Part shown: positions 1-10,780 of the stretch, piece by piece
Numbering within the stretch: position 1 is the stretch's first letter
Layout: the number at the start of each line of letters is the position of its first letter
DNA from: Agrobacterium sp. AGB01
GTDB taxonomy: Bacteria; Pseudomonadota; Alphaproteobacteria; Rhizobiales; Rhizobiaceae
Assembly (NCBI RefSeq): GCF_014851585.1
Contig: NZ_JACVAB010000006.1
Coordinates: forward strand, 248,001 to 312,000
Direction of reading: 5' to 3'
Length of the DNA stretch: 64,000 nt
The notes under the pieces: generated by a model
Told to the model about the DNA's origin: nothing
The model's input: only the letters and a program-made list of their open reading frames with translations
The model's database searches: none
Made by a program: the position numbers and the translations under genes

Positions 1-773
1 CTTTCAAGGAAGGCATCCGATACGTTGATCGCCTGATCAAGCAGGCCACCCGGGTTGAGGCGAAGGTCGAGAACATAACCCTTCAACTTGTCACCAGGTA
101 CCTCGGCCTTGATTTTCTTGATCGCGGCTTCGAGATCGTCATAGGTCTTCTCCGTGAATGAGATCACCCGCAGATAACCAACATTGTCACCTTCAACACG
201 CGACTTGACGGCACGTACGGCAATGATGTCGCGCATAACGGTGATATCAAGCGGCTTGTCGGCGCCCTGACGAATGATCGTCAGCTTGATCGGTGTCTTG
301 ACCTCACCGCGCATCTTTTCAACGGCCTGCTCGAGCTTGAGACCGCGAACCGGCTGACCATCGATTTCCGAAATGAAGTCGCCAGCCAAAATGCCAGCCT
401 TGGAGGCAGGCGTATCATCGATTGGCGTGATAACCTTGACCAGTTCATTTTCCATGGTCACTTCGATACCGAGGCCACCAAACTCACCCTTGGTCTGGCT
501 ACGCATATCGGTAGCATCCTGCGCATTGAGGAAGCTTGAATGCGGATCAAGAGAGCTGAGCATGCCATTGATGGCGTTCTCAACCAGCTTCTTGTCATCC
601 GGTGGCGTTACATATTGTGCACGCACGCGCTCGAATACGTCGCCGAAAATCGACAATTCCTTATAGGTAGACGGCCCAGCGGCCTGCGCCGGGATGCTCG
701 CAGAATAAATGACACTCATCGCCGTGGCACCCATGAGTCCACCGATGAGCAGAAGCGAAACCTTACGAATCAT
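1..773 (-). CDS. ctpA: Carboxyl-terminal processing protease CtpA (S41 family), 3' part outside window
   Basis: About 257 N-terminal residues are visible; the catalytic Ser/Lys part lies beyond the window edge. The protein opens with a short basic stretch and a hydrophobic signal or anchor segment (about residues 5-30), so it is exported. A PDZ domain follows (around GLGIEVTMEN and AGILAGDFISEIDG), then the start of the S41 core (YLRVISF, LDLRLNPGGLLDQA). The family trims C-termini of periplasmic proteins and is often tied to cell-wall turnover. The ATG at 773 overlaps the end of the EnvC-like gene by 11 bases, and the two are probably co-transcribed. The family call is secure. The exact periplasmic substrate is unknown. 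Confidence 0.93.
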   Translation of the reverse strand, partial: MIRKVSLLLIGGLMGATAMSVIYSASIPAQAAGPSTYKELSIFGDVFERVRAQYVTPPDDKKLVENAINGMLSSLDPHSSFLNAQDATDMRSQTKGEFGGLGIEVTMENELVKVITPIDDTPASKAGILAGDFISEIDGQPVRGLKLEQAVEKMRGEVKTPIKLTIIRQGADKPLDITVMRDIIAVRAVKSRVEGDNVGYLRVISFTEKTYDDLEAAIKKIKAEVPGDKLKGYVLDLRLNPGGLLDQAINVSDAFLE

Positions 774-2187
774 TGTGCGCCCTTCCGGTATTTTTTGCGG
801 TCCACCATGGTTGGGAATCAACCGGCACACCGTCTTTTCTGAATTCTATGTAAAGCGTTGGCCTATCAGTTTCCAGCGCCAATGCTGCTGCACTGGCCAC
901 TCTTTTTGCTCCCATGGAAGCAATAGGTTCACCGGAAAACACGAACATACCCTGGCGGGTTCTTATCGCATCCATTCCGGTCAGTACCAGATGGTACCCG
1001 TCACCTGCATTGAGAATAATCATTCGGCCATAGCTGCGGAATTCTCCAGCAAAAACAACATACCCGTCTGCGGGGGCTGTTACCAGTGCGCCGGGACCGG
1101 TTGCGATCACAACACCGCGAGAGGTATGGCCAGTTCCATCGGCATCGCCGAACTTTCTCAGCACATCGCCCGTTACCGGCATATCCAGTTTGGCCTTCAG
1201 ACTTGCAAACGGATATGCGGGCGCAATGCGGTTTTTATCGGGCATGCCTGCGTCAGCATTTGCCGTTTCACGCTCGCGCTCATCTTCTGACAAACGACGA
1301 ACTCGTTCCTCTTCGGCGCGCATCTTTTCCTGCGCTTCACGGACGGAGAATATCTCGTTTTCCAATGAGGCAACGAGGCTTTCAAGACTGGTTGCCTTGG
1401 AGGCAAGTTCTTCAGAGCGTTTGCGTTCCCCTTCAAGGTCCGCAGCCGTACGCGTTCCCTGCCTGTCATTTTCAGCAAGCAGCAGGTCGAGGCGCTTTTC
1501 TTCCTCGAGCCTTGCCGTCATCATCGCGGTCAGGTCAATCTTCTCACTGGCGATGGCCTTGCGCACATCGGTCAATGCCTTGAGGTCCGCGACTAGCTTG
1601 TCTGTCTCATGCCGCACACCGGGAACCACAGCTCCAAGTAAAATGGCGCTACGCACGGATGCGAGAGCGTCTTCAGGCGAAACAAGCAGGGCAGGCGGCG
1701 GATTACGCCCCATACGTTGCAGAGCAGCCAACACTTCAGCCAGGACACCCCGACGCTCACGAAGCGACGCCTTCACACCGTCTTCTTGCACACCAAGTTT
1801 GGCCAGCCGGTCCTCACCATCGGCAATCTTGCGTTCAAGGTCTTTTCTACGCGACGCAGAATCGATCAATTCCTGGCGGATTCGACTGCTGTCCTGATTG
1901 AGAGAGGCAATGCTTTCTTCCAGCTGTCGCGCCTTGTCTTCGGAAAGGCCGATACTATCGACCAGTTCCTGCAAGTCCTCGCGATTGCGATCACGCCGCG
2001 TTTCAAGGTCGTTCAGGGCGTCTGGCTGCTCGGTCTGCCCATTCTGTTCGATCGGTGCAGCCTGGGTCGGAAAGGGCGCAGCCACTGGCTCCTGCGCGTA
2101 CGTACCCTGCGCAAGCACAAAAAGGGCGACAGCCAAGGCTGCTCCCGCAGAGGTCACGCATCTGGTGTGGGCGCTTTTCCGGTTCAT
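763..2187 (-). CDS. envC: EnvC-like murein hydrolase activator (degenerate M23/LytM domain)
   Basis: 474 residues. An N-terminal signal peptide (about residues 1-31, ending AQGTYAQ) is followed by long coiled coil (about 55-320) and a C-terminal LytM/M23 domain (about 340-460). In active M23 enzymes zinc is held by HxxxD and HxH. Here the matching places read HTSRG and HLV, so key ligands are missing. That fits the EnvC group, which activates amidases at the septum instead of cutting peptidoglycan itself. Length and architecture match EnvC. It lies between rlmH and ctpA, the usual alphaproteobacterial order. That it activates an AmiC-type amidase is inferred from the family. Confidence 0.88.
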   Translation of the reverse strand: MNRKSAHTRCVTSAGAALAVALFVLAQGTYAQEPVAAPFPTQAAPIEQNGQTEQPDALNDLETRRDRNREDLQELVDSIGLSEDKARQLEESIASLNQDSSRIRQELIDSASRRKDLERKIADGEDRLAKLGVQEDGVKASLRERRGVLAEVLAALQRMGRNPPPALLVSPEDALASVRSAILLGAVVPGVRHETDKLVADLKALTDVRKAIASEKIDLTAMMTARLEEEKRLDLLLAENDRQGTRTAADLEGERKRSEELASKATSLESLVASLENEIFSVREAQEKMRAEEERVRRLSEDERERETANADAGMPDKNRIAPAYPFASLKAKLDMPVTGDVLRKFGDADGTGHTSRGVVIATGPGALVTAPADGYVVFAGEFRSYGRMIILNAGDGYHLVLTGMDAIRTRQGMFVFSGEPIASMGAKRVASAAALALETDRPTLYIEFRKDGVPVDSQPWWTAKNTGRAHNDS

Positions 2188-2288
2188 GCCGCTTTCTGGA
2201 AAATCAAAATCAAGCGATTAACATACTCTGCTTCGCAATCGCCAGCCAACAACATCCTTTTATTCAGGCAACACAATGGCGTGTTTCC

Positions 2289-2771
2289 TTATACCCTGTG
2301 GTATGGATGCCCCGAAAGAATGGTAACGGCGCGATAAAGCTGCTCGGCAATCAGGATTCGAACAAGCTGGTGTGGCCAGGTCAGTTTCCCGAGACATAAA
2401 ACAGCGGAGGCTTTTTCATAAAGGGCAGGGTCGAGACCATCTGCGCCGCCGATTGCAATGACAAGATCACGTTTGCCACCATCACGCAGATTGCCAATGG
2501 CATCTGCAAAGGCCGGGCTATCAAGTGCCTTGCCGCGCTCATCCAGCAAGATAAGCGCTGCCCCGTCGGTCAAATGTTTCTCAAGCAGTGCCGCTTCTTC
2601 GCGTTTTCTGGTCTCGGCATTCGATGCACGGCTTTCAGCAACCTCGATCACCCGTGAAAACTCGAGACCGATGGCCGGACCACTTTTGGCAAAGCGGTCT
2701 AGATAACGCGACGCAAGATCCTTCTCAGGACCGGATTTGAGCCGCCCCACCGCAAAAATCGCAACCCGCAT
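2289..2771 (-). CDS. rlmH: 23S rRNA (pseudouridine1915-N3)-methyltransferase RlmH
   Basis: 160 residues, the usual RlmH length, when read from the ATG at 2771 (MRVAIFAVG). A start 36 bases upstream would add a tail that homologues lack. RlmH is a small SPOUT-fold enzyme that uses S-adenosylmethionine to methylate pseudouridine 1915 in helix 69 of 23S rRNA on the 70S ribosome. Visible family features are LLDERGKALDS near the middle, the glycine-rich AIGGADGLDP that forms the SAM-binding knot, and a C-terminal segment rich in aromatic and basic residues (AEQLYRAVTILSGHPYHR). It sits beside rsfS, as in most bacteria, which supports the call. Confidence 0.95.
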   Translation of the reverse strand: MRVAIFAVGRLKSGPEKDLASRYLDRFAKSGPAIGLEFSRVIEVAESRASNAETRKREEAALLEKHLTDGAALILLDERGKALDSPAFADAIGNLRDGGKRDLVIAIGGADGLDPALYEKASAVLCLGKLTWPHQLVRILIAEQLYRAVTILSGHPYHRV

Positions 2772-2932
2772 TCCTGCTCCACATTGGTTGGTGATCAACA
2801 GTAGCAAGGGTCAGAACTCTGAACAATGACATGACCGCGGAATTTTTCCGGCCAGACGCCCATCGTCCGGCTGCGCTTGACGACACTCAAGAATGCTCCA
2901 AGTCTGAAATCCAGTTCAGAGGGAGCTTTCGT

Positions 2933-3361
2933 TCAGTGCAGTGTTTCTTCCTCGATATCCGGCGTCGCCCACATCTTTTCGATGTTGTAAAACACACGAA
3001 TTTCCGGACGGAACACATGCACGATAATGTCCCCCGTGTCGATCAGAACCCAATCACCGGTTTCCAGCCCTTCTACGCGGGAGTTACGGAAACCATCATC
3101 CTTGAGGTCTGAAATAAGGTGCTCACAGATAGCCGAGACATGCCTGCTCGATCGCCCGGAAACTACAACCATGTAGTCCGCGAGCGCCGATTTCCCGGCA
3201 ATATTCAAGGTAACGATATCTTCTGCCTTGGAGTCATCGAGGCTGGCGATGACGGTTTCGAGGGCACGTCTGGCGGCATCGGCGCCACTGTCATGACCCT
3301 TCGGGATAGCAACGGATGCTCTTCCCTTAGCGTGTACTGTTGTCAGAGGTTGTCCTTTCAT
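2933..3361 (-). CDS. rsfS: Ribosome silencing factor RsfS
   Basis: 142 residues from the ATG at 3361 (MKGQPLTTVHAKG); an upstream GTG at 3433 gives 166 residues but an N-terminus unlike homologues. RsfS binds ribosomal protein L14 on the 50S subunit and blocks joining with 30S when nutrients are short. The DUF143 core runs from about residue 30 to 130, with KAEDIVTLNI, ADYMVVVSGRSSRHV, WVLIDTGDIIVHVF and YNIEKMW. No strong ribosome binding site precedes either start, so the start is less certain than the function. It lies between nadD and rlmH, a very common order. Confidence 0.93.
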   Translation of the reverse strand: MKGQPLTTVHAKGRASVAIPKGHDSGADAARRALETVIASLDDSKAEDIVTLNIAGKSALADYMVVVSGRSSRHVSAICEHLISDLKDDGFRNSRVEGLETGDWVLIDTGDIIVHVFRPEIRVFYNIEKMWATPDIEEETLH

Positions 3362-3463
3362 ATTTGACAAAACAAGCACAAAACGAACCGATTCTTTTTT
3401 CGATCCGTTACATGAAGGTGGCATCAAAGCCACCGGTTTTCAAGGGATCGCTTAAATCACCTT

Positions 3464-4084
3464 TTATCTCTTCACTGAATTGCGCAGAGCCGTCGAACTT
3501 AAGGTCGAGCGGGGACCATGGACAAAGGTCCAGGCTGGGGCGTTTTTGGTCCACAACACGCCGGCGTCATCTTCATCGACCCGCGCATGACTGTAAGCCT
3601 GAGCCATCGTGGATGATAAATAGGACAGGGTCGCTCCCGGTCTATCGATAACTGCAATTGGAAATGTCTCGGCGATTTCCCGCCATTTCTGCCAGCGGTG
3701 GAAGCTCTTTAAATTGTCTGCCCCCATGATCCAGATGAACCGGACGCCCGGGTTTCTAGCCTTGATCTTCTTGAGCGTATTGGCGGTATAACTGACCCCG
3801 AATGACTTCTCAAAGGCCGTGATCTTGATACGTGGATCATGAACCAGATGTTCACACGCCTGTATGCGCGCGGAAAGCGGGGCAAGTTCCTTGTGGTTTT
3901 TAAGTGGATTCCCCGGCGTCACCATCCACCACAGTTGATCCAGCCCCAAACGGCGCAACGCGATTTCTGCGACCAGCGCATGCCCACCATGTGGTGGATT
4001 GAACGACCCACCAAACAGCCCGACCACCATGCCGCGCTCCACATGCGGCATGGTCAGGTAACGCCGGTTGACAGGGTCTGCCAT
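3464..4084 (-). CDS. nadD: Nicotinate-nucleotide adenylyltransferase NadD
   Basis: 206 residues from the ATG at 4084 (MADPVNRRYL); an alternative ATG at 4117 adds 11 residues and would lengthen the overlap with proA. NadD joins nicotinate mononucleotide and ATP to make deamido-NAD in the NAD pathway. The nucleotidyltransferase signature GLFGGSFNPPHGGH lies near residue 20, and the C-terminal SSTALR matches the family (I)SSTxIR motif. WIMGADNLKSFHRWQKW in the centre is also typical. Neither start has a strong ribosome binding site. The gene overlaps neither rsfS nor, with this start, proA. Confidence 0.94.
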   Translation of the reverse strand: MADPVNRRYLTMPHVERGMVVGLFGGSFNPPHGGHALVAEIALRRLGLDQLWWMVTPGNPLKNHKELAPLSARIQACEHLVHDPRIKITAFEKSFGVSYTANTLKKIKARNPGVRFIWIMGADNLKSFHRWQKWREIAETFPIAVIDRPGATLSYLSSTMAQAYSHARVDEDDAGVLWTKNAPAWTFVHGPRSTLSSTALRNSVKR

Positions 4085-4091
4085 CAAAACG

Positions 4092-5370
4092 TCAGGTCCG
4101 TATCTGGCCGGTGCCATGCACGCGATATTTGAATGACGTCAACTGCTCCACCCCAACCGGACCACGCGCATGCATCTTGCCGGTCGCGATACCGATTTCC
4201 GCACCCATGCCGAATTCTCCGCCATCCGCAAATTGCGTTGAGGCATTGTGCAGCAGAATGGCTGAGTCGATCTCGTTGAAGAAGCGTTCAACAACCGCAC
4301 CATCTTCGGCAATGACCGCTTCCGTATGGTTGGAGGAATAGGTGCTGATATGCTCGATCGCGCCGGAAATTCCGTCCACCAGACGGACCGAAATGATCGC
4401 ATCGAGATATTCGGTGCGCCAGTCGTCCTCTGTCGCGGCCTCCACACCGGAAATGGCCTTTTCAACGGCTTCGGAACCGCGAACTTCACAACCCGCATCC
4501 AGAAGAACCTTGACCAGCGGCTGCAGATGCGTGGAAGCAACAGCCTCATCGATAAGCAGGGTTTCAGCGGCACCGCAGATGCCGGTCCGGCGCATCTTGG
4601 CGTTGAGAACAATCTTTTCGGCCATTGCGAGGTCAGCGGATTTGTCCACGTAAATGTGGCAGATGCCTTCGAGATGCGCAAAAACCGGCACACGGGCTTC
4701 TGTCTGCACACGCGAGACAAGACTTTTGCCGCCGCGCGGGACAATGACGTCCACGGTGCCATTCAGGCCGCCAAGCAAGGCACCGACCGCTGCGCGATCG
4801 GCAACGGGGACCAGTTGAATGGCATGTTCCGGCAAGCCAGCGATTTTCAGACCTTCAACGAGGCAGGCATGAATGGCTTGCGACGAATGCAAGGAGTCCG
4901 AACCCCCGCGCAAGATGACCGCGTTGCCCGCCTTGAGGCAAAGCGCGCCAGCGTCCGCCGTCACATTGGGTCGGCTTTCGTAGATCACACCGATGACACC
5001 AAGTGGCGTCCGCACTCGTTCGATCTGTAAGCCATTGGGGCGATCCCATGCGGCAATGACCTGACCGACCGGGTCAGCAAGTGCCGCAATGGCGCGAATG
5101 CCTTCTGCGACCGAAGCAATACGGGCTTCATCAAGGGTCAGGCGGTCAATAAAGGAGGCAGCAAGGCCCACCTTTTTACCAGCCTCCAGGTCTTTCGCAT
5201 TGGCCTGAAGAATCTTGTCTTTCGATGCCTCGATCGCAGACGCCATAGCCAGCAACGCACGGTTCTTTTGATCCGTCGATGCCACTGAAAGAGGTCGCGC
5301 AGCAGCTTTCGCCTGAAGACCGATCGTATTCATCAGTCCGTCAATATCAGGGCTACGGCTCACGGCCTGC

Positions 5371-5378
<8 letters not shown>
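4092..5378 (-). CDS. proA: Gamma-glutamyl phosphate reductase ProA
   Basis: 428 residues. ProA reduces L-glutamyl 5-phosphate with NADPH to glutamate semialdehyde, the second step of proline synthesis, in the cytoplasm. The aldehyde dehydrogenase fold is clear: [17 protein letters not shown] and ILRGGSD in the cofactor half, and [14 protein letters not shown] with the catalytic Cys about residue 275. The ATG at 5378 is preferred over that at 5387 because AAGGA lies eight bases ahead of it. The gene overlaps the end of proB by eight bases, so translation is probably coupled. Nothing unusual is seen. Confidence 0.96.
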
Positions 5379-7622
<2,244 letters not shown>

Positions 7623-7717
7623 TCAGCCGTTTACGCAACATTGCTTTTGTCGCTTGGAATATAGGCGCTTTGCCCGGACGTCAAAGATTATCGTGACGGG
7701 CAGCGCCATGTAAAACA

Positions 7718-7743
7718 AGGCCGGCTTCGCAAGAAACCGGCCT
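7718..7743 (-). terminator. Rho-independent terminator after the GNAT pair
   Basis: A seven-base-pair stem (aggccgg/ccggcct) lies just past the stop of the acetyltransferase at 7753. On the minus strand it is followed by TTGTTTTAC. Position and shape fit a terminator separating the acetyltransferase genes from obgE. Confidence 0.7.
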
Positions 7744-7752
7744 CGTGTATGG

Positions 7753-8346
7753 TTATCGCGGTCGTGAAGGCACAAAATCCTCTGCCGCCAAGACGGTATC
7801 CAGATGCGCAACCATTGCCGCGCGCGAGACCGCATAGGTCTCATGGCAGCCGGTAATCCGGAAACCCAGCTTCTCCTGAACCCGCAGCGAACCGGGGTTA
7901 TCCGCAAACACACCAGAATGCATGGTCGCAGTCGGCATGCGGCGGAAGAACCGTTCAACAACACCGCTAACGGCCTCGGTCATGTAGCCCTTGCCCCAAT
8001 AGAAGCGGTTGAGCCAGTAACCAAGATGCCATTCGCCATGGCGAAACTCGACGGAAACGACACCGATCAGCGTGTCATCATCGCGGGTGATGGCAAAATC
8101 CCAATCCGGTAACGTGCCTGATGTCCGCAGGATAAGCCATTCCAATGCGTCTTGGCGATAGTAAGGGGCAGGAACTCTGGCCAGCATGCGCGTTACTGCA
8201 AAATCACTCAAGGATTCTGCAATGCTACCGGCATCGGCAAGTCGTTGCGGCCTGAGCACCAGACGACGTGTTTCAATGGTCGGGCAGGGACCGGGAGGTG
8301 GCAGGGTATCAACCTGCCTGCTACGCAACAATTCAGCATTGGTCAT
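7753..8346 (-). CDS. GNAT family N-acetyltransferase (RimJ/RimL type)
   Basis: 197 residues from the ATG at 8346, which overlaps the stop of the upstream gene in an ATGA, so the pair is translationally coupled. The protein has the GNAT fold of the RimJ/RimL subgroup: IETRRLVLRPQRLADA near the start, IGVVSVEF, and the acetyl-CoA loop region LGYWLNRFYWGKGYMTEAV about residues 115-133, then NPGSLRVQEKLGF. Members acetylate protein N-termini or small amines, and the substrate cannot be read from sequence. Its neighbour is a paralogue with the same layout. Confidence 0.85.
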   Translation of the reverse strand: MTNAELLRSRQVDTLPPPGPCPTIETRRLVLRPQRLADAGSIAESLSDFAVTRMLARVPAPYYRQDALEWLILRTSGTLPDWDFAITRDDDTLIGVVSVEFRHGEWHLGYWLNRFYWGKGYMTEAVSGVVERFFRRMPTATMHSGVFADNPGSLRVQEKLGFRITGCHETYAVSRAAMVAHLDTVLAAEDFVPSRPR

Positions 8347-8978
8347 CGCATATCCCCCCAGCTTCTGAGAGAAACCCAGGTCTTGCGATCCAGCCGGAAC
8401 CATTCAACAGGCACCATGCCGCCCAAAGCCAGCGAACCCACCATGCCGGAGCTCTGGAACTGGAAACCGCACTTCTGGATAACGCGGCGCGATGCGACAT
8501 TGGTGACCCGGCAACGTGCATCGATGAAGTCGATGTCACGAGTGCGGAACGCCATGTCGATCAGGGCATGTGCAGCTTCTGTCGTATAACCATTATTCCA
8601 GTAGGGTTCGCCTAGCCAATAGCCAAGCTCAACCGTACCGGGATCATCAGGGTCAGGCTCCAGACCGCAGCACCCCATAAACTCGCCATTGTCCATGCGG
8701 GTAATCGCATAGACGCACTTGCCAATCTCGCCAGCTTTCGTACGTCGCACAAAATCAGCGGCATCTTTGGCCGTATATGGGAGCGGCATACGCGACACCA
8801 TGGTCGCAATATTGGCGTTGTTGGCGAGATGGGCAAGGGCGTCAATGTCTTCTTCGTGTGGCGCGCGCAAAACGAGCCGTTGCGATAATAAGACAGGGCA
8901 ATCGGTCCTTGACCGTTGCGGCCTCAGCCGTTCCTGGGGCGACCGCTCTTGGTCAGCCCTGATCAATTCATCCTGCAT
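8343..8978 (-). CDS. GNAT family N-acetyltransferase (RimJ/RimL type), paralogue
   Basis: 211 residues with a strong ribosome binding site (AGGAGG) before the ATG at 8978. The GNAT pattern is clear: LLSQRLVLRAPHEEDIDAL, MGCCGLEPD, then VELGYWLGEPYWNNGYTTEAA in the acetyl-CoA binding region, then ASRRVIQKCGF. It shares the fold and several motifs with the next gene, which suggests an old tandem duplication. Such tandem GNAT pairs next to rpmA and obgE are seen in Brucella relatives. The substrate is unknown; a protein N-terminal acetyltransferase is one option. Confidence 0.85.
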   Translation of the reverse strand: MQDELIRADQERSPQERLRPQRSRTDCPVLLSQRLVLRAPHEEDIDALAHLANNANIATMVSRMPLPYTAKDAADFVRRTKAGEIGKCVYAITRMDNGEFMGCCGLEPDPDDPGTVELGYWLGEPYWNNGYTTEAAHALIDMAFRTRDIDFIDARCRVTNVASRRVIQKCGFQFQSSGMVGSLALGGMVPVEWFRLDRKTWVSLRSWGDMR

Positions 8979-9010
8979 GGTTCAGTCCTCCTGTTGGGAT
9001 AAAGAAAAAG

Positions 9011-9038
9011 GGGAGATGGGTGGTGCCCCATCTCCCCT
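9011..9038 (-). terminator. Strong rho-independent terminator after rpmA
   Basis: An 11-base-pair perfect stem (ggggagatggg/cccatctcccc, loop of six) is followed on the minus strand by TTTTTCTTT. It lies about 70 bases past the rpmA stop and ends the rplU-rpmA operon before the acetyltransferase genes. Confidence 0.88.
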
Positions 9039-9106
9039 GTTTTCTGACTGAACCTAAAGCGGCAGCCGGGTCGATGAGACACCGGCTGCATATAACGCTT
9101 ACCGGC

Positions 9107-9376
9107 TTATTCTGCGGCTTCCACTTTCGGTGCCACAGACACGTATACGCGGCCGTTAGCCTTCGTACGGAAGGATACGTTACCGGCGGTCAGCGCAAAA
9201 ATCGTGTGGTCCTTGCCGAGGCCAACGTTGGCGCCCGGATGCCACTGCGTGCCGCGCTGGCGCAGAATAATGTTGCCTGGAATGACGGCTTCGCCGCCGA
9301 ACTTCTTTACGCCAAGGCGCTTGGAATTCGAATCGCGACCGTTACGCGATGAACCGCCAGCTTTTTTGTGTGCCAT
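9107..9376 (-). CDS. rpmA: 50S ribosomal protein L27
   Basis: 89 residues, normal for L27. The N-terminus [20 protein letters not shown] is the hallmark stretch that reaches toward the peptidyl-transferase centre. [18 protein letters not shown] and [17 protein letters not shown] follow as in the family. A good ribosome binding site (AAAGGAG) precedes the ATG. It lies downstream of rplU, 41 bases after that stop, and forms the usual rplU-rpmA operon ended by the hairpin at 9011-9038. Confidence 0.98.
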   Translation of the reverse strand: MAHKKAGGSSRNGRDSNSKRLGVKKFGGEAVIPGNIILRQRGTQWHPGANVGLGKDHTIFALTAGNVSFRTKANGRVYVSVAPKVEAAE

Positions 9377-9417
9377 TGGAGTGCTCCTTTAAAACCTAGT
9401 TTCCCGTGACGCGCCGA

Positions 9418-9732
9418 TTAGGCAGCAACGATGTCCGTAATACGAACAACAGTGTGATGCTGACGATGACCGCGAATACGCTTCGAGTTCTGACGACGAC
9501 GCTTCTTGAAGGACAGAACCTTCTTGCCGCGGTTGTGTTCAACAACTTCAGCCTTGACGGTCGCGCCCTTTACGAAGGGTGCACCGAACTTTGCGTCGGC
9601 GCCTTCGCCGATAACGAGAACTTCGGTGAATTCTACAGTGTCACCAGCTTCGACTTCCAGCTTTTCGATGGTAAGTACGTCGTTGGCGGCCACGCGGTAC
9701 TGCTTACCGCCGGTCTTGATGACTGCGAACAT
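9418..9732 (-). CDS. rplU: 50S ribosomal protein L21
   Basis: 104 residues, typical L21. [20 protein letters not shown] at the start, [15 protein letters not shown] in the middle and [20 protein letters not shown] near the end are family features; the last is the basic loop that binds 23S rRNA. The ATG has AAAGGAT six bases upstream. It is the first gene of the rplU-rpmA operon, with a likely promoter about 180 bases upstream. Confidence 0.98.
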   Translation of the reverse strand: MFAVIKTGGKQYRVAANDVLTIEKLEVEAGDTVEFTEVLVIGEGADAKFGAPFVKGATVKAEVVEHNRGKKVLSFKKRRRQNSKRIRGHRQHHTVVRITDIVAA

Positions 9733-10065
9733 TTTTTATCCTTTCATGTTCGTTCCGGCTCTGATCACTTGAAACCAAGTGTCCGGCCGTCTTTTTATCA
9801 GTCGGAGTAGTGAAAACCCTGAGCCAAATGACGTCAAAATCTTCACCGGTGAAACCTGCCCGAAAAGGCAGAACAAAACAGAAGACGCACTACGCCCCTT
9901 CAATTCGCGTGCCGGGATACTTGAGCGCCCTTGATCTGTCAAGGCACAAACCACGCAAAATCCCTTGTCAGCCATGCCATTTGCGATGATTTTTCATGTT
10001 CTTGCAAACGGCTCTCGAAATTTCTGCTTCAACTGTTTATATGATGGCCATAGCAAGGAGTAAAA
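9733..10065. other. Gene-free divergent region between rplU and the zinc-peptidase gene
   Basis: A 333-base stretch between the two divergent genes. It holds the probable rplU promoter (9914-9942) and, next to the right-hand gene, the ribosome binding site AAGGAG at 10055-10060. A 79-codon reading frame on the minus strand has no start signal or recognisable product. I see no RNA gene here. The long rplU leader (about 170 bases) could carry autoregulation, but no known motif is evident. Confidence 0.6.
9914..9942 (-). promoter_or_regulatory. Probable sigma-70 promoter for rplU-rpmA
   Basis: On the minus strand TTGACA (9942-9937) is followed after 17 bases by TATCCC (9919-9914). The -35 is perfect and the -10 is weak, as is common in alphaproteobacterial housekeeping promoters. 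It would give a leader of roughly 170 bases ahead of rplU. Confidence 0.5.
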
Positions 10066-10506
10066 ATGGCCCGCATTGACCAGACCGACGATTGGCGGGA
10101 CCGCCATGCACCAACAATTTCCAGTTTTGAGTCCTTGGCTATCGAGGCGTACGGCCACTTGCCGGAAGAATTCCGCGGACTAACCAACAATCTCATTATC
10201 GAAATTTCTGATTTCCCGACGGATGAAGTTTTCGAGGACATGGCGCTCGAAACCCCGTTCGACCTCTTGGGATTGTTTGAGGGCAGGGGCATTACCGAAC
10301 GTTTCACCATGGAAACGGGTGAAATGCCGAACCGTATCACGCTCTATCGCCGTCCTATCCTGGATTATTGGGCCGAAAACGAAGAGACATTGGGCGACAT
10401 CATCACCCACGTCCTCATCCACGAAATCGGCCACCATTTCGGCCTGTCCGATGACGACATGGAGCGTATCGAAGAAAGCGCTGAAGCCGCTGCTTCCGAA
10501 CGCTAA
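10066..10506 (+). CDS. Metallopeptidase family protein (zincin, DUF1025/PF06262 type)
   Basis: 146 residues with ribosome binding site AAGGAG. The protein is small, acidic and soluble. A zinc-binding HEIGHHFGLSDDD motif (HExxH with a third ligand in the following FGLSDDD) lies near residue 121, typical of the minigluzincin-like family found widely in Alphaproteobacteria and Actinobacteria. The N-terminal half (FESLAIEAYGHLPEEFR) also fits. The substrate and physiological role are not established for the family. It stands alone between divergent rplU and the convergent DUF1737 gene. Confidence 0.82.
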   Translation: MARIDQTDDWRDRHAPTISSFESLAIEAYGHLPEEFRGLTNNLIIEISDFPTDEVFEDMALETPFDLLGLFEGRGITERFTMETGEMPNRITLYRRPILDYWAENEETLGDIITHVLIHEIGHHFGLSDDDMERIEESAEAAASER

Positions 10507-10573
10507 CAGACAGATACCCGCATATTGAATGCGGGCACCCCGTTCCAGCACGTACTGAAAAAGATAGCCGCGA

Positions 10574-10780
10574 TTATTGCTCGCCGAGCTTCATGTCCGG
10601 GTGATAGTCCTTACCCTCAACGGTTTTTGTGACCGGCTGGCCGCAATGCATGACGCCAGCTGCCGCGTTGAAAGCATAGGTCGGTGATCCCGCAAGTTCC
10701 CAACCCTTGTTGAGTGCATCGGTGACGCGATGGCAAAACTTTGCATCATCGGGACCGGTGATAAAACGGTAGAGTTTCAT
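10574..10780 (-). CDS. DUF1737 small protein
   Basis: 68 residues. The pattern MKLYRFITGPDDAKFCHRVTDALNKGWELAGSP is characteristic of DUF1737, a short family of unknown function. No signal peptide or membrane segment is seen. The start overlaps the stop of the CitE-like gene by four bases, so the two are probably translated together. The order citE-like then DUF1737 suggests a shared regulation but gives no function. Confidence 0.78.
   Translation of the reverse strand: MKLYRFITGPDDAKFCHRVTDALNKGWELAGSPTYAFNAAAGVMHCGQPVTKTVEGKDYHPDMKLGEQ

Noticed and set aside
9736..9975. 79-codon open frame upstream of rplU
   Set aside because: No ribosome binding site, odd composition, and it overlaps the likely rplU promoter.
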